Part shown: positions 27,890 to 36,933 of the stretch, one piece after another
Layout of the letters: the number at the start of each line of letters is the position of its first letter
Numbering within the stretch: the stretch's first letter is position 1
Origin: Deltaproteobacteria bacterium
Lineage (GTDB): Bacteria; Desulfobacterota; JADFVX01
Direction of reading: 5' to 3'
DNA: 60,659 nt
NCBI GenBank assembly: GCA_029860075.1
Contig: JAOUBX010000021.1
Span: 1 to 60,659 of the forward strand
The notes under the pieces: generated by a model
Seen by the model: the letters and a program-made list of their open reading frames with translations, nothing else
The model's database searches: none
What the model was told of the DNA's origin: nothing
Position numbers and translations under genes: made by a program

Positions 27890-28554
27890 ATTCTTTACCT
27901 CATTATTTTAAACGTTCAATAAAGAAAAAAGGACTGCAATCGATAATGCTAACATAAGAAATATCTTATTCACCTCCTTTCTTTATTAATATGAACACAG
28001 GGTGATAAACCTTTAATGGACAATCAATTTTCCCTATACCTATAAAATTAATGAGCAAGCACATTTTTATTGCGCCTGCATAGTCCTTCACTTCAGCCTT
28101 ATAAAACAAGCGAGACAATATCAAAGAATTGATATCTCTCCTGGCTGGCGTTAAGATTTTCGGGGAATAACCCACAAAGGCTTTTTTACCTTTATTGAAA
28201 AGTAAAAAAAAAAGAATTCCCACCCCAAAATAAAAATTACCACCTATTTTCAGGATTGCAAGTCTTTATAAATTTTTTATTAATAATTTCAATTAGCAGG
28301 TATGGAAACAAAAGGATTTTCTTTTCTAATAAAGAAGGAAAAAGGGCAAAAAACGAAAAGTAAATAACGTTCCTTCTGCTTTGCCTCGCTTTGTCCCTTT
28401 TCCACGCAGACATAAAAAATTTGACAAGCTCAAATACAGCAGCTTTACTTTAGACTATACGCGGATATGGTGTTCGCAAAGTCTACAGTAAGGCAGGCAC
28501 AGCGGCGCCTTGTCTGACTCATTTAAACAGCCGTACCATTTAAAGGAGGGGAAA
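27890..28554. other. intergenic region upstream of the GH18-lectin and the 28555 genes
   Basis: 665 bp, AT-rich. An 85-codon minus-strand frame at 27966-28223 has no recognised domain and is probably not a gene. I see no clear promoter pair; the region should hold divergent promoters. Confidence 0.45.
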
Positions 28555-29055
28555 ATGGCAATTCTGAGTTTCAATGGACGTGTAAACATTGCAGTACGAA
28601 TAGTAACGGAAAAATACCCGGAGGCAAAGCTCTACGAAGCTGATGGAACAGCATCAGGCGGTCCGACGACGGACCCTGCACAGATTGACCGGTTAAGAGT
28701 CGTTTTTCGTAATACAAACAACACTACAGTTATTATCACAGAGACGGGCTATGGTGAATTCGGCGAACCGCAACTTATCCCGTCACCCTGGTGTGAAGAT
28801 GTTATTATCAACTGGCCCGTCAATATGGATCTTCCGCAGGCCAATGAACTGAAGGAAAAGGCGGGCTACAAGAATCCCTATGGCGCCGTTACCCTGAGAA
28901 ACCCTTTAGGGCCAACCATCGGTAATCCTTATTTTATTTTTGGAGGAGACCCTTTTAAGCCCTATATTTTTGTCGATACGGTCACCGGCGATGTACATAT
29001 CGGCAACAGAGCGATTGAAAAAGCCGGCGCATCCATTTCAGCTGCCACCGCATAA
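28555..29055 (+). CDS. protein of unknown function
   Basis: 166 residues from ATG 28555, chosen because TAAAGGAGGGG sits just upstream; an in-frame ATG 45 bp earlier has no such site. There is no signal peptide or membrane segment. The sequence is beta-rich, with VVFRNTNNTTVIITETGYGEFG and FIFGGDPFKPYIFVD, and an Ala-rich tail. I do not recognise the family. It is monocistronic with its own terminator at 29244 and divergent from the GH18-lectin gene. Confidence 0.65.
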   Translation: MAILSFNGRVNIAVRIVTEKYPEAKLYEADGTASGGPTTDPAQIDRLRVVFRNTNNTTVIITETGYGEFGEPQLIPSPWCEDVIINWPVNMDLPQANELKEKAGYKNPYGAVTLRNPLGPTIGNPYFIFGGDPFKPYIFVDTVTGDVHIGNRAIEKAGASISAATA

Positions 29056-29243
29056 ATGCAAGATAAGGGCAAGAAAGAAGAAAGGCGAAAGTAACTGTGC
29101 TGCCCTGGCAAGCGCAGGATAATTGTAAGGCTCTGAAATCCATCATATGAATATTCTTCCTTTTATCAGGTATACAGCCCTGCCCCTATTATTTTTGCAT
29201 CGCCGGAATTCGATAAATATTTAAAATAACCTTTTTCATTCAC

Positions 29244-29283
29244 GTCTGGCCAAGGGGACCTAATCCGCCTGGCCAGACCTTTT
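29244..29283 (+). terminator. intrinsic terminator after the 28555 gene
   Basis: GTCTGGCCA / TGGCCAGAC stem followed by CTTTT, about 190 bp after the stop. It is the only plausible terminator in the interval. Confidence 0.65.
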
Positions 29284-29383
29284 AACAATATATTTAATGA
29301 ACCCTTCTCACAACTTAATCCTTTAGATGCGCCACTCATGAATAAACTGAGAAACAGGGAGTAACAATTTAAACAAATTCAGC

Positions 29384-29425
29384 TTGACACCAGACAAATG
29401 TCGGTTCATAATAGACTTATGTCGT
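29384..29425 (+). promoter_or_regulatory. promoter and probable operator of the xre-res pair
   Basis: TTGACA (29384-29389) and CATAAT (29407-29412) have 17-bp spacing. Direct repeats AGACAAATGTCG (29392) and AGACTTATGTCG (29413) lie 21 bp apart, two helical turns, and straddle the -10 element. This is a good fit for autorepression by the antitoxin. Confidence 0.65.
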
Positions 29426-29451
29426 AAACTCTAATCCGGAGAGGAAAAGCT

Positions 29452-29943
29452 ATGGGAAAAACAAAGGGGGTTAAAATGAAAACAGCAGAGACGATAGCCG
29501 GCAAGTTAGCTTCCTGTGAGGTTAGTATTGCAAGCGTACTGGGCGGCGCAAAATTTCTTCATAAAAAAATTGAAAATCGCCTCGATTTAGTTAACCTCGT
29601 CGATGAGGGTATCAGCAAAGCTTCCCTTCTTCACCTTGCAAGGTATCTCCATTTTTCAACAAAGCAAATGGCGGAGGTTTTGCCTGTTACAGAACGGACC
29701 ATACAACGCTATGATAATGAAAAACAGTTTGCGCCTGTCGTTTCCGATCATATTCTGCAAATTGCCGAAGTGAGCGCCAAAGGAACGGCTGTTTTCCAGG
29801 ACAAAATAAAATTCCTCTTATGGATGAATAATCCTTGCACCTCATTTGCCAATAAAACACCAAAGAGCCTGTTAAAATCCAAGTTCGGAATAGATATGAT
29901 TTTAGATGAATTAGGCAGGATCGAACATGGTATTTTTTCTTAA
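29452..29943 (+). CDS. Xre/MbcA/ParS-type antitoxin
   Basis: 163 residues from ATG 29452 (upstream GGAGAGG). ATG 29476 with AGGGGGT is a possible alternative. An Xre-like helix-turn-helix segment (KQMAEVLPVTERTIQRYDNEK) is followed by the DUF2384 C-terminal domain, here ending in PCTSFANKTPKSLLKSKFGI, which normally plugs the toxin active site. It neutralises the RES toxin encoded next and should repress its own promoter at 29384. Its TAA overlaps the toxin ATG by one base (TAATG), typical of translationally coupled type II pairs. Confidence 0.9.
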   Translation: MGKTKGVKMKTAETIAGKLASCEVSIASVLGGAKFLHKKIENRLDLVNLVDEGISKASLLHLARYLHFSTKQMAEVLPVTERTIQRYDNEKQFAPVVSDHILQIAEVSAKGTAVFQDKIKFLLWMNNPCTSFANKTPKSLLKSKFGIDMILDELGRIEHGIFS

Positions 29944-30404
29944 TGCAGGTCTATAGAATATCCAAAACGGACTATATCAATAATCTTACCGGCGCCGGAG
30001 CTGAAACCTATGGAGGCAGGTGGAACCGGAAAGGAACAAGGATGGTTTACACTGCCGAAAGCAGGTCACTGGCAAGTGTCGAATATCTCGTTCATGTCCC
30101 CTTTGCAATAGTGCCCTATGATCTGAGTATTGCATCCATTGAAATTACCGGCGAGATAAAGGCTCAACAGCTTGAGCAATCTGCATTACCCAAAAACTGG
30201 AGAGAATTTCCAGCGCCCAATTCACTGGCAACAATCGGGTCCGACTGGGCAAAGTCGAGAGACTCACTGCTCTTACGCGTACCATCTGCTGTTGTTGATG
30301 ATGAGTTCAATATCCTTATCAATCCACTCCATCCCGACTTCCACCGGGTAAAAGTTAAAAAAACCAAAGAATATACTTTTGATTACCGTTTGCTTCGAAA
30401 CTAA
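29943..30404 (+). CDS. RES-domain toxin (NAD+ depleting)
   Basis: 153 residues covering the whole RES domain. The opening VYRISKTDY, the Arg-bearing GGRWNRKGTRMVYTA, the SLASVEYLVH segment with the Glu, and the later SRDSLLLRVPSAV segment with the Ser fit the Arg-Glu-Ser triad that names the family. Characterised members (MbcT-like) degrade NAD+. It is coupled to the antitoxin gene upstream. No frame damage is seen, so the module is probably active. Confidence 0.88.
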   Translation: MQVYRISKTDYINNLTGAGAETYGGRWNRKGTRMVYTAESRSLASVEYLVHVPFAIVPYDLSIASIEITGEIKAQQLEQSALPKNWREFPAPNSLATIGSDWAKSRDSLLLRVPSAVVDDEFNILINPLHPDFHRVKVKKTKEYTFDYRLLRN

Positions 30405-30471
30405 TTAGTGTCCATTATTCCCACCTTTACACCTATTGCCTCCCCGCCCGGGATATGTTAATAATACTATC

Positions 30472-31320
30472 ATGGAAAAAGATAAGGGAAATATAGCGCT
30501 CGCTGCAAAGGTAATTGAAGAAGCCCAGGCCATTTTTATTACGGCAGGCGCCGGCATGGGCGTCGATTCGGGCCTTCCCGACTTTCGTGGTAATGAAGGT
30601 TTCTGGAAAGCCTATCCCCCCATGAGGAAGCTGGGCATCTCCTTTGCCGAAATGGCCAATCCTCAATGGTTCAGGACCGATCCGGAATTTGCCTGGGGCT
30701 TTTACGGCCACAGGTTGAATCTGTACAGGCAAACCGAGCCCCATCACGGTTTTACAAAACTCCTGGAACTTGGCAAGAAAAAAAAAGGAGGCTACTTCGT
30801 CTTTACCTCCAACGTAGACGGACAATTCCAGAAAGCCGGTTTTGATGGTATAAAAATCAAGGAATGTCATGGCTCCATTCACTACCTCCAATGTGCCGAC
30901 GGCTGCGGTGAGGCCATATGGAATGCCGACGAGACACATGTTGATGTTAACAGTGAAACCTTCAGAGCAAGAAAACCGCTGCCCGCCTGTATTCACTGCG
31001 GCGCACCGGCGCGCCCCAATATCCTCATGTTCGGTGACTGGGGCTGGCTGCCCCACAGGACTAATGAACAGAGCTATCACCTCTCAAACTGGCTCAATAA
31101 CATACGCGCAAAAGAAATGAAACTGGCTGTTGTGGAAGTCGGCGCAGGCCATGCCGTGCCAACGGTAAGAATGCAATCGGAACAGGCGGCAAGAGGGTGC
31201 AGCGGAACATTAATCCGCATTAACCCGAGGGACGATGACGTCCCGCCGGGACACCTGGCCATCCCCCTTGGTGGCGGGGAAGGGATCAGGGCGATTATTG
31301 ACAGGATGGACAGGACTTAA
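30472..31320 (+). CDS. Sir2-family NAD-dependent protein deacylase
   Basis: 282 residues from ATG 30472. Typical motifs: GAGMGVDSGLPDFRG for NAD binding, TSNVDGQFQ, the catalytic His in ECHGSIHYLQC, and two Cys pairs (C-x-x-x-C in CADGC, CIHC) for the structural zinc. Sirtuins remove acyl groups from lysines at the cost of NAD+. It lies 67 bp after the RES toxin, another NAD-consuming protein, but no shared promoter is obvious and the link may be accidental. It converges on glpD with a 25-bp gap. Confidence 0.88.
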   Translation: MEKDKGNIALAAKVIEEAQAIFITAGAGMGVDSGLPDFRGNEGFWKAYPPMRKLGISFAEMANPQWFRTDPEFAWGFYGHRLNLYRQTEPHHGFTKLLELGKKKKGGYFVFTSNVDGQFQKAGFDGIKIKECHGSIHYLQCADGCGEAIWNADETHVDVNSETFRARKPLPACIHCGAPARPNILMFGDWGWLPHRTNEQSYHLSNWLNNIRAKEMKLAVVEVGAGHAVPTVRMQSEQAARGCSGTLIRINPRDDDVPPGHLAIPLGGGEGIRAIIDRMDRT

Positions 31321-31345
31321 GTGGACATAGCATGGCAACAATTAA

Positions 31346-32914
31346 TCACTTCAACATATACCCCCTGGCAAGCCGTGTATACTCCTCCACCTGCTTCTTT
31401 TCCCAGCTTTCATCATGCCCAAGCTCACGGGCAAGAATCCCTGCCACTTCCGGCGCCGCCTCAATTGATTTTTCGGCATCCAGGATGAGCGCTCTTGTCC
31501 GGCGGGAAAGAATATCCTCCACCGTTCTTGCCATTTCCTTCCTGGCTCCCCACAGGACCTGAGAATAACGGTAAGGAAGATCGGGATGAATCTGACGGGC
31601 AAGCTCCATCTCCTCAAGCTCCATCCCTTTTATGAGGACAGCTTCACTGCCGTAAACCCTGAGGCGGTCATCGGTGGTAAGTTCCGGGGCATCCCTGTCC
31701 ATAGCGCCGTAGAGTTTCAGCTTTTCCGTAACACAGGGTCTTTCCGGAAGGTCGCCTACCATAATGGCATGCTCCATTGCATCTTCAGCCATTTTCCGGT
31801 AAGTCGTCCACTTTCCACCAACAATGGTGACAAGACCCGTTTCACTGGTGAAAACTTCATGGCTCCGTGATATTTCCTTGCTTTCCAGACTTTTTCCCGG
31901 AGGATGGACGAGAGGCCTTATCCCTGCAAAAACAGATTTGACATCACGGCGGCCGGGTTCTTTTTCCAGGTAGCGTCCTGCATTTCTGAGAATGAAATCC
32001 ACCTCCTCATCGAGGGGAAGAGGCTCGATGGAGCATTCTTTAAGGGTTGTATCCGTTGTGCCTACAAGCAGTCTGTCATGCCAGGGGATGGCAAAAAGTA
32101 CTCTGCCGTCATCAGTGTGGGGAACCATGATGGCCGTATCGCTTGGCTGAAAGGAACGATCGAAGACGAGATGAATACCCTGCGCCGGTTCGATAAGGGG
32201 AGGGGCTTCAGGCCGGTCCATGCGGCAGATGGTATCGGCAAATATGCCCGTTGCATTGACAACAACCTTCGCCTTTATAGTCAGGGATTTTCCGCTCTCC
32301 TTATCAAGGGCGACGGCGCCCGAAACATAGCCCCCCTCTTTAATAAGCGCTTTAACGTCTACATAGTTGGCAAGAGCAGCGCCATGTTCACAGGCGGTAA
32401 GGGCCATGGTTACCGCCATACGGGAGTCATCGAACTGGCCGTCATGATAGCGTATCCCTCCCGTTAAACCCTCGCGCTCAATATTGGGGATGGCCTCTAC
32501 TGTTTCGTCATGACTTAAGAATTCACTGGGAGCAAGGTTGAGTTTTCCTGCCATGGTGTCATAAAGTTTGAGGCCGATGCCATAAAAAGGACCTTCCCAC
32601 CAGTGATAGCGGGGAACAATAAAAGACTGGTCAGAGACAAGATGGGGTGCATTACGGTAGAGAATACCTCTTTCACGGAGGGCCTCCATGACAAGTGAAA
32701 AGTTCATCTGTTCAAGATAGCGTACTCCGCCGTGAATAAGCTTGGTACTCCTGCCCGATGTGCCCTTGGCGAAATCCCAGGCTTCCACAAGGGCTGTGCC
32801 ATACCCCCTGCTCGCCGCATCGATGGCCACGCCGAGCCCCGTTGCTCCCCCTCCGATGACAAGAACATCGAAGTCTTCTCCCTCCAGCCGGTCGATCATC
32901 TCATTACGGTTCAT
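31346..32914 (-). CDS. glpD: glycerol-3-phosphate dehydrogenase, FAD-dependent
   Basis: 522 residues, close to the usual length for aerobic GlpD. The FAD-binding motif is at the N terminus (VLVIGGGATGLGVAIDAASRG), followed by GTSGRSTKLIHGGVRYLEQ and the conserved HDGQFDDSRM. It oxidises glycerol-3-phosphate to dihydroxyacetone phosphate and feeds the quinone pool, membrane-associated in the cytoplasm. No glpF or glpK is next to it. Start ATG 32914 has GGAGGG upstream. Confidence 0.93.
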   Translation of the reverse strand: MNRNEMIDRLEGEDFDVLVIGGGATGLGVAIDAASRGYGTALVEAWDFAKGTSGRSTKLIHGGVRYLEQMNFSLVMEALRERGILYRNAPHLVSDQSFIVPRYHWWEGPFYGIGLKLYDTMAGKLNLAPSEFLSHDETVEAIPNIEREGLTGGIRYHDGQFDDSRMAVTMALTACEHGAALANYVDVKALIKEGGYVSGAVALDKESGKSLTIKAKVVVNATGIFADTICRMDRPEAPPLIEPAQGIHLVFDRSFQPSDTAIMVPHTDDGRVLFAIPWHDRLLVGTTDTTLKECSIEPLPLDEEVDFILRNAGRYLEKEPGRRDVKSVFAGIRPLVHPPGKSLESKEISRSHEVFTSETGLVTIVGGKWTTYRKMAEDAMEHAIMVGDLPERPCVTEKLKLYGAMDRDAPELTTDDRLRVYGSEAVLIKGMELEEMELARQIHPDLPYRYSQVLWGARKEMARTVEDILSRRTRALILDAEKSIEAAPEVAGILARELGHDESWEKKQVEEYTRLARGYMLK

Positions 32915-33159
32915 GAATCCCTCCTGAAATCTTATTATCCCGGAAAAGCCATAGGCTTTAAATTTTCATAAGAACCTGAAAAAACAATCTCTCTTTCTCT
33001 CAAATGCACAGACGCAACCCCTGGTTTTTGAAGTTTTTAGAATTAACCGATTCCCGGTCATGCCGGGGACAGCAAAACCTTTTTTCCCAACAGGGATTAA
33101 GCTTTTTTTAAATTGACCTGCCCTTCCGCAGCTTCCCTCGTTGAAAATAATCTTTTCAG

Positions 33160-34020
33160 TTAAAGTTTAGTTACCTCATAACCACGCTTTTTCAACTGAT
33201 TTATAAGCCCTTCTTTCCCGAGCATATGGGCAACACCTACAAGGAGGAACTCCTTTTCCGGTGTTTTCATATATGCATCTATTTTTTTAAGCCATTTTTT
33301 GTTACGGTCTGTCAACAGGTTTTTGTATAACTTTGGAAACTCTTTTTTGATATCTTTGACAAAGAGATCGGACAACTTCTGAATATCACCGGCTCTCCAT
33401 GCCGATATCATTTCATCTAACAAGGTTGATGTCTCTTTGAAATCATCGATGGAGTGGATGACAAAATTGCTCTCATTCCCCTCGCCCATGGCTGTCAGAA
33501 AACCGATTTGCTCTTCCAGCGTCTCCAGGCTATCCCTTTTCTTTCCATCGGCCGCTGCTTTCCTGTCGTAGTAGAAATCGACGCCACCGCTGTCTACTCC
33601 CAATTTCTTGAGTTCCAGCGCAAGAACAGTAAAAACGACCATAGACGGCTTCATCCTGTTAAGCGCCTCTAAAGGCAGGCCCAGGCCGTCACAATATTTT
33701 TTTAATTTGCCGTAAGCCTCTTTTGAGAGGACTTTATCGAGGGTTCGGCCATCACTATACATACCCTGAGAGACCATAAGCTGCTGGATCTCGGGACTCT
33801 GCATTGCGTCAAGGTCTGTTTCGAAGGTGATAATCTTGGAGTCTGCATAGGCAGAGTCGAATTCTTTTGGCAATGGAAAGTCCGATGACCTTAATATGTG
33901 GATAGTGCCGCCGAGATAGATAACGGATGACCCCGACTGTACCTTCCATAGGGAAGTTTCCGCATGAAGCGACGAACTGAATAATACCGTGCAGATGAGG
34001 ACTAAAAGCTTTGTTTTCAT
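33160..34020 (-). CDS. TraB/GumN family protein with signal peptide
   Basis: 286 residues with an N-terminal signal peptide (cleavage near SLHA). The TraB/GumN family marks are YLGGTIHILR near residue 35 and FLLVGVAHMLGKEG near 260. The conserved His and Glu residues suggest a metal-dependent peptidase-like fold (related to erythromycin esterase/TIKI), but no activity is established. It is in the periplasm or outer membrane. It is monocistronic, with AAAAAGGAG before the ATG. Confidence 0.82.
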   Translation of the reverse strand: MKTKLLVLICTVLFSSSLHAETSLWKVQSGSSVIYLGGTIHILRSSDFPLPKEFDSAYADSKIITFETDLDAMQSPEIQQLMVSQGMYSDGRTLDKVLSKEAYGKLKKYCDGLGLPLEALNRMKPSMVVFTVLALELKKLGVDSGGVDFYYDRKAAADGKKRDSLETLEEQIGFLTAMGEGNESNFVIHSIDDFKETSTLLDEMISAWRAGDIQKLSDLFVKDIKKEFPKLYKNLLTDRNKKWLKKIDAYMKTPEKEFLLVGVAHMLGKEGLINQLKKRGYEVTKL

Positions 34021-34102
34021 AATTAACTCCTTTTTTTGTGTTATTGGAATCGAGAGAGACTATCTCTTGCTAGCTGACCTGTTCTTCTGACTGCCTCTTG
34101 CC

Positions 34103-34636
34103 CTAAAAATCGATACTCACCTCCAGGGCATCGAGAAACTTGTTAAACCCCGTAAATATTTCCATTACACCGAGCGCCTCGACAATTTCGCCGCTTGAAG
34201 CCCCTTCAATCTTAAGGTCATTAAAGATGGAACCGGGAATGGCATTGGGATTGATGTTGGCCTCTCTGGCGAGCCTTATAAGGGCAGCTTCCTTTTTGCT
34301 AATTTCCGCTGCATCAAACTCCTCGTTAAGAATAAAGATTATCTCCTCTTCCGTGACATTAAGCATCTTCAGTGCGGCCGTATGGGCTGCAACACAGTAA
34401 TCACAGCTGTTGTCATTGGATACGATAACAGCAATGGCTTCCTTGGCCTTTCGGGAAAGGGCGCCTTGCATCATGACGCCTTTCACCTTCTCCCAGTTGG
34501 CTTTTAGCAGCGGTGGAAAGTGAGCAGACGTTTTAAAGAGATTCGGTACCATCCCAAAAGCGGCCTCTATTTCGTCAAATATAGCTTTTACCTCATCACT
34601 TGCTTCTCCCTTTTCAATCGTTTCAACCTTTGGCAT
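34103..34636 (-). CDS. carboxymuconolactone decarboxylase / AhpD-like protein
   Basis: 177 residues, all helical, with the AhpD-type CxxC plus His motif CDYCVAAHTAAL near residue 93. AhpD-like proteins act as thiol-disulfide oxidoreductases in peroxide defence. The first ~25 residues and the ALGVMEIFTGFNKF tail match the common CMD family layout. It is monocistronic, with TAGGAGGAA-like sequence before the ATG. Confidence 0.85.
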   Translation of the reverse strand: MPKVETIEKGEASDEVKAIFDEIEAAFGMVPNLFKTSAHFPPLLKANWEKVKGVMMQGALSRKAKEAIAVIVSNDNSCDYCVAAHTAALKMLNVTEEEIIFILNEEFDAAEISKKEAALIRLAREANINPNAIPGSIFNDLKIEGASSGEIVEALGVMEIFTGFNKFLDALEVSIDF

Positions 34637-35147
34637 AGTTCCTCCTTTTTTACTGTTTCATTCGCAAATCAGGAAAAATATCTTTTGCTTTTATTGCAGA
34701 CATGCTATTAGTTTTAAATTCTAATTATTCCCTAAGTCCGACAGACTCCCGGAAAGTATTTACGTTAAATCTTATCAGAAATCGTCACAGTTTCCACCTC
34801 AATAAACAGGCGGATAAAAAAGTATCTGCCAAGCTCTCGAAAACAGGCAAGATAAAAGGGACAACAAACCTTCCTGCCTGAATCATTATTTATTCCTTCT
34901 CCTTTAAATAAAAAAATATAAGCGCCAGCAAAGAACCCTCTTTATTGTCGCCTTTTATATCACAATAAAGATGCCTTGCATATATACATACTGCTCTTTT
35001 GCTTTTTTCTGGAGGGAAGATTCTAGCCGGATGTGGACTTACTGCCGGAAAAGTTATTTCTTTTGATTTTATATTTTGCGGGACCTGACAAAATCAGGTC
35101 AAAGAACTATCTCTTTCTCAAAGAATTGAAATATGCCCCTTTTCTCT
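34637..35147. other. intergenic region, no gene seen
   Basis: 511 bp of AT-rich DNA between two minus-strand genes. It should hold the promoter of the AhpD-like gene. I see no repeats or coding signal. Confidence 0.5.
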
Positions 35148-35669
35148 CTATATTGCCCTGAATCCGTCATTAAGCCCTAAACCGTGAATACTGAGCTCCC
35201 TCTCTTCCCTTTCTGCATCGGGATCATCGATGGAATCGACGCTCAGAAACATTTCGATATATTCTTCCGGAAAGTCATGCTCTCTGGCGCCAATGAGCAC
35301 ATGACCTTTGTACCAGTGATAGGGGCTTACTTTATCATCAATGTGAGTGGCATAGTAGGTAAAGGCCTCCATTTTTTGTCCTGATTCAGCATAGATGGAA
35401 ACGCTTTTCTCATTGTAACCCATACCGAGCCCTTCCGCCCTGTCGAGATGGACTTTATGGTCCGCATCAATCCTGTAAAGGGAGCCGAGCACACAATCCC
35501 TGTTGTTTCCCGTATAAAAGGCATCGCATTTGCCGGAACCATCTCTTCCGGCCTTGTGAAAACAAAGCACGTGAGCGGTCAGGTAGCCCCTTGCTACCGG
35601 TTCGGCTGAGGGAACCCGTTTTGAAATTCTTGCTATAGACAGATTCGAGCCATAAGCAAAGTAAAGCAT
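35148..35669 (-). CDS. gamma-glutamylcyclotransferase-family protein
   Basis: 173 residues. The opening MLYFAYGSNLS is the substrate-binding YGSN loop of the GGCT/AIG2 family, and HLDRAEGLGMGYNEKSV contains the catalytic Glu equivalent (DxxEG). It likely forms 5-oxoproline from gamma-glutamyl amino acids or peptides. A fold of this type also occurs in butirosin-like cyclotransferases, so the exact substrate is uncertain. A terminator at 35745 separates it from the dcd operon. Confidence 0.85.
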   Translation of the reverse strand: MLYFAYGSNLSIARISKRVPSAEPVARGYLTAHVLCFHKAGRDGSGKCDAFYTGNNRDCVLGSLYRIDADHKVHLDRAEGLGMGYNEKSVSIYAESGQKMEAFTYYATHIDDKVSPYHWYKGHVLIGAREHDFPEEYIEMFLSVDSIDDPDAEREERELSIHGLGLNDGFRAI

Positions 35670-35744
35670 CTTTTATCCTCTATTATTTTTATAGCGTTGG
35701 TTCTTTTTTCTAAATCATTGCTGCAAGCAGACTATTATAACAAA

Positions 35745-35778
35745 AAGGGACGGTCAACATCAAAGCTGACCGTCCCTT
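35745..35778 (-). terminator. terminator of the nrdJ-dcd gene group
   Basis: A 12-bp perfect stem AAGGGACGGTCA / TGACCGTCCCTT followed on the minus strand by TTTTTG. Confidence 0.85.
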
Positions 35779-35824
35779 CATCGATAAAACTTCTTTACCC
35801 ATATTCACCCCATTCGCCCCTCCA

Positions 35825-35983
35825 TTAAGGAAGCAATATCTGCTTCTTTCCTCCGTACCCCCTGTGGCGGCGCGACTGCCCGTAGCGGCTGCCGATATGC
35901 TTATTGAGATCTTCCAGCACTTTCTCAGGTGTCTTTTCTACTGAAAATATCCAGCTTATAAAATGTATCAATGTTCTTATCAT
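35825..35983 (-). CDS. small basic protein downstream of dcd
   Basis: 52 residues from ATG 35983, chosen because TTGAGGAACCC lies just upstream. The N-terminal half (LIHFISWIFSVEKTPEKV) is amphipathic, and the tail GSRYGQSRRHRGYGGKKQ is strongly basic. I do not recognise it. It sits between dcd and the group terminator and may be cotranscribed with dcd. Confidence 0.4.
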   Translation of the reverse strand: MIRTLIHFISWIFSVEKTPEKVLEDLNKHIGSRYGQSRRHRGYGGKKQILLP

Positions 35984-36044
35984 AGGGTTCCTCAAGTTAT
36001 GGGACAATTTTGCGCCTCTCCTGCCGGAAAAAGGGCGGGTATTT

Positions 36045-36611
36045 TCAGGTCCTGGGAAGCGTTACGCCTGTCTGCCCCTGGTATTTTCCCTTCCTGTCGG
36101 CATAGGATGTTTCACAGACTTCATCAGATTCAAAAAAGAGTACCTGCGCTACACCTTCGTTGGCGTAAATCTTTGCCGGAAGCGGTGTCGTATTAGAAAA
36201 TTCGAGGGTTACATAGCCTTCCCACTCGGGCTCGAAAGGGGTAACATTAACGATAATGCCACAGCGGGCATAAGTCGACTTTCCAAGACATACAGTCAAA
36301 ACATTTCTCGGTATACGGAAGTATTCGACAGTACGGGCCAGGGCAAAGGAGTTGGGCGGAATAATACAGATGTCACCCTTGAAATCAACAAAGGATCTGG
36401 GGCAAAAATCTTTGGGATCGACAATGGAGCTGTGTACATTGGTAAAGATCTTGAATTCATCGGAGCAGCGAATGTCGTAGCCGTAACTTGATGTACCGTA
36501 GCTGACAACGCGGTTGCCATTTACATTCTTCACCTGCTCCGCTTCGAAGGGCTCGATCATGCTATGATTCTCGGCCATTCTTCTTATCCATTTGTCTGAT
36601 TTTATCGACAT
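36045..36611 (-). CDS. dcd: dCTP deaminase
   Basis: 188 residues, full length. It converts dCTP to dUTP. Motifs: SSYGYDIR, the PPNSFALA loop, [10 protein letters not shown] and the catalytic glutamate region [11 protein letters not shown]. The C-terminal [14 protein letters not shown] is the usual nucleotide-covering tail. It lies downstream of nrdJ and a small gene on the same strand, which fits a dNTP-supply operon; gaps of 73 and 90 bp allow but do not prove cotranscription. Confidence 0.95.
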   Translation of the reverse strand: MSIKSDKWIRRMAENHSMIEPFEAEQVKNVNGNRVVSYGTSSYGYDIRCSDEFKIFTNVHSSIVDPKDFCPRSFVDFKGDICIIPPNSFALARTVEYFRIPRNVLTVCLGKSTYARCGIIVNVTPFEPEWEGYVTLEFSNTTPLPAKIYANEGVAQVLFFESDEVCETSYADRKGKYQGQTGVTLPRT

Positions 36612-36684
36612 TTTATCTCTCCGGGAGAAAAGTGACGGCTTATCTCCCTAAAGCCCGGAATAATCGCAATCAAGGCTGTTTAAA

Positions 36685-36843
36685 TTAATTATCTCTCCTC
36701 GTCTCTTCAACACCCCTATCCTCTTTCGGCTTACTTACCGACAAAGGGCTTGATTTGACAGGATTTTTTTCCCTAAAAAGCTTTTCGTAGTAATCCATCC
36801 ACTCTCTGGCAGAAAGAATCTCTTTTCTCATTTCATCAGACAC
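36685..36843 (-). CDS. small protein between nrdJ and dcd
   Basis: 52 residues from a GTG at 36843, supported by AAAGGAGAATTC just upstream; an earlier in-frame ATG lacks a site. The helical charged sequence MRKEILSAREWMDYYEKLFREK is followed by a polar tail. I do not recognise the family. It is probably expressed with nrdJ and dcd. Confidence 0.5.
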   Translation of the reverse strand: MSDEMRKEILSAREWMDYYEKLFREKNPVKSSPLSVSKPKEDRGVEETRRDN

Positions 36844-36933
36844 GTTTTGAATTCTCCTTTGTAAAAAGCCCACTCCTTTAAATTGGCCGGCAGGAGCGGA
36901 TGAAAGACTTGCCCCTGCTTTTCAGAGTTTATA

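Noticed and set aside
27966..28223. 85-codon minus-strand frame upstream of the GH18-lectin gene
   Set aside because: No ribosome site or family; composition is like the AT-rich surroundings.
30433..31080. 215-codon minus-strand frame opposite sir2
   Set aside because: Sir2 motifs are complete on the plus strand; the antisense product has no recognisable domain.
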